Position numbers and translations under genes: made by a program. From positions 1 through 14,908 of the forward strand of contig JASGMZ010000046.1 in the NCBI GenBank assembly GCA_030156305.1: a stretch of 14,908 bases of DNA, written 5' to 3'. This DNA is from Bacteroidales bacterium (GTDB lineage Bacteria; Bacteroidota; Bacteroidia; Bacteroidales; UBA12077). Below the pieces are notes generated by a model. It saw only the letters and a program-made list of their open reading frames with translations, did no database searches and was not told the origin of the DNA. Below, one piece after another: positions 14,809 through 14,908 of the stretch; within the stretch, counting starts at the first letter, position 1; each line of letters starts with the position of its first letter.

Positions 14809-14866
14809 CGCTAACAACTAAGAATTCGGATGGTGCGCAGCACCAAATCTGAATTCCGTGTTGAAC
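14809..14866 (+). repeat. attC-like imperfect palindrome 3
   Basis: At 58 bases this has the size of a short classical attC site. It begins CGCTAAC (14809-14815) and ends GTTGAAC (14860-14866), which fits GTTRRRY. GAATTC (14822-14827) pairs with GAATTC (14851-14856), GAT (14829-14831) with ATC (14847-14849), and GGTGC (14832-14836) with GCACC (14840-14844), around a GCA tip. Two unpaired A (14845-14846) bulge from one arm, like the extrahelical bases that orient attC recombination. Confidence 0.68.
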
Positions 14867-14877
14867 GAACCGGTACT

Positions 14878-14908
14878 ATGGGTAATGATATGATTTTAGT
14901 ATGGGATT
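14878..14908 (+). CDS. Possible start of the next cassette gene (cut by window end)
   Basis: After the right core of palindrome 3, an ATG at 14878 opens a frame (MGNDMILVWD) that runs to the window end. Its distance from the palindrome (11 nt) and its direction fit the next gene in the array, but ten codons cannot prove that it is a gene. Confidence 0.25.
   Translation, partial: MGNDMILVWD

Larger units (their letters stand above)
13794..14860 (+). mobile_element. Integron-like gene cassette 2 (two genes)
   Basis: The unit begins with GTTAGCG (13793) and ends at palindrome 3, whose left core is CGCTAAC (14809-14815). Bases 13793-13815 are complementary to 14793-14815 at 21 of 23 positions; the arms include the first base of the start codon at one end and the stop codon at the other. 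It carries two plus-strand genes (13815-14198 and 14233-14799), both of unknown function. The core GTTAGCG departs from GTTRRRY at its last two bases. Confidence 0.6.

Noticed and set aside
12982..14866. Insertion sequences or transposon ends instead of cassettes
   Set aside because: The complementary ends differ from one unit to the next, no transposase is present, and I see no target-site duplications; neighbouring units share the palindrome between them.
12856..14866. CRISPR array
   Set aside because: The palindromes differ in length and sequence and are separated by genes, not by short uniform spacers.

Overview
The window comes from a member of the Bacteroidota, probably class Bacteroidia. 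The evidence is AT-rich DNA, promoters matching the phylum's TTTG / TAnnTTTG pattern, almost no Shine-Dalgarno sequences, a large SecA, and a secreted protein with a type IX secretion (T9SS) C-terminal sorting domain. I cannot place it more finely.

Region 1 (1-3754): the 3' end of a putative COG3014-like lipoprotein gene (+) converges on secA (-), with a terminator between them. Region 2 (3755-8268): a divergent promoter region, then a small lipoprotein gene and a 1250-residue BNR-propeller protein with a T9SS sorting domain, 17 nt apart and probably one operon. It ends in a terminator shared with the opposing ferritin gene. Region 3 (8316-10593, -): dnaX followed by ftnA. dnaX carries an A10 slippery run followed directly by an inverted repeat, and stop codons come at once in both alternative frames. 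This looks like a signal for making a short gamma protein besides full-length tau. Region 4 (10717-11926, +): the ribosomal operon rpsF-rpsR-rplI, with a textbook promoter, a short unstructured leader, and strong Shine-Dalgarno sequences only before rpsR and rplI. Region 5 (11946-12320, -): ridA, which converges on rplI across a bidirectional terminator.

Region 6 (12321-14908): accessory DNA. About 535 bases without a gene are followed by three long imperfect palindromes (12856-12988, 13665-13799, 14809-14866) that separate units of small plus-strand genes of unknown function. Each complete unit begins with GTTAG and ends, just after a stop codon, with the complementary CTAAC. The complementarity extends to 15/16 and 21/23 bases. 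This is the architecture of integron gene cassettes with attC sites. No integrase is visible, so the array is either an integrase-less cluster (CALIN) or one whose integrase lies beyond the window.

Most of the window is housekeeping: protein export, DNA polymerase clamp loading, translation, iron storage and imine detoxification. The points most worth following are the dnaX recoding signal, the two Shine-Dalgarno sequences in the bS6/bS18 operon of a phylum whose ribosomes normally hide the anti-Shine-Dalgarno, and the cassette array.
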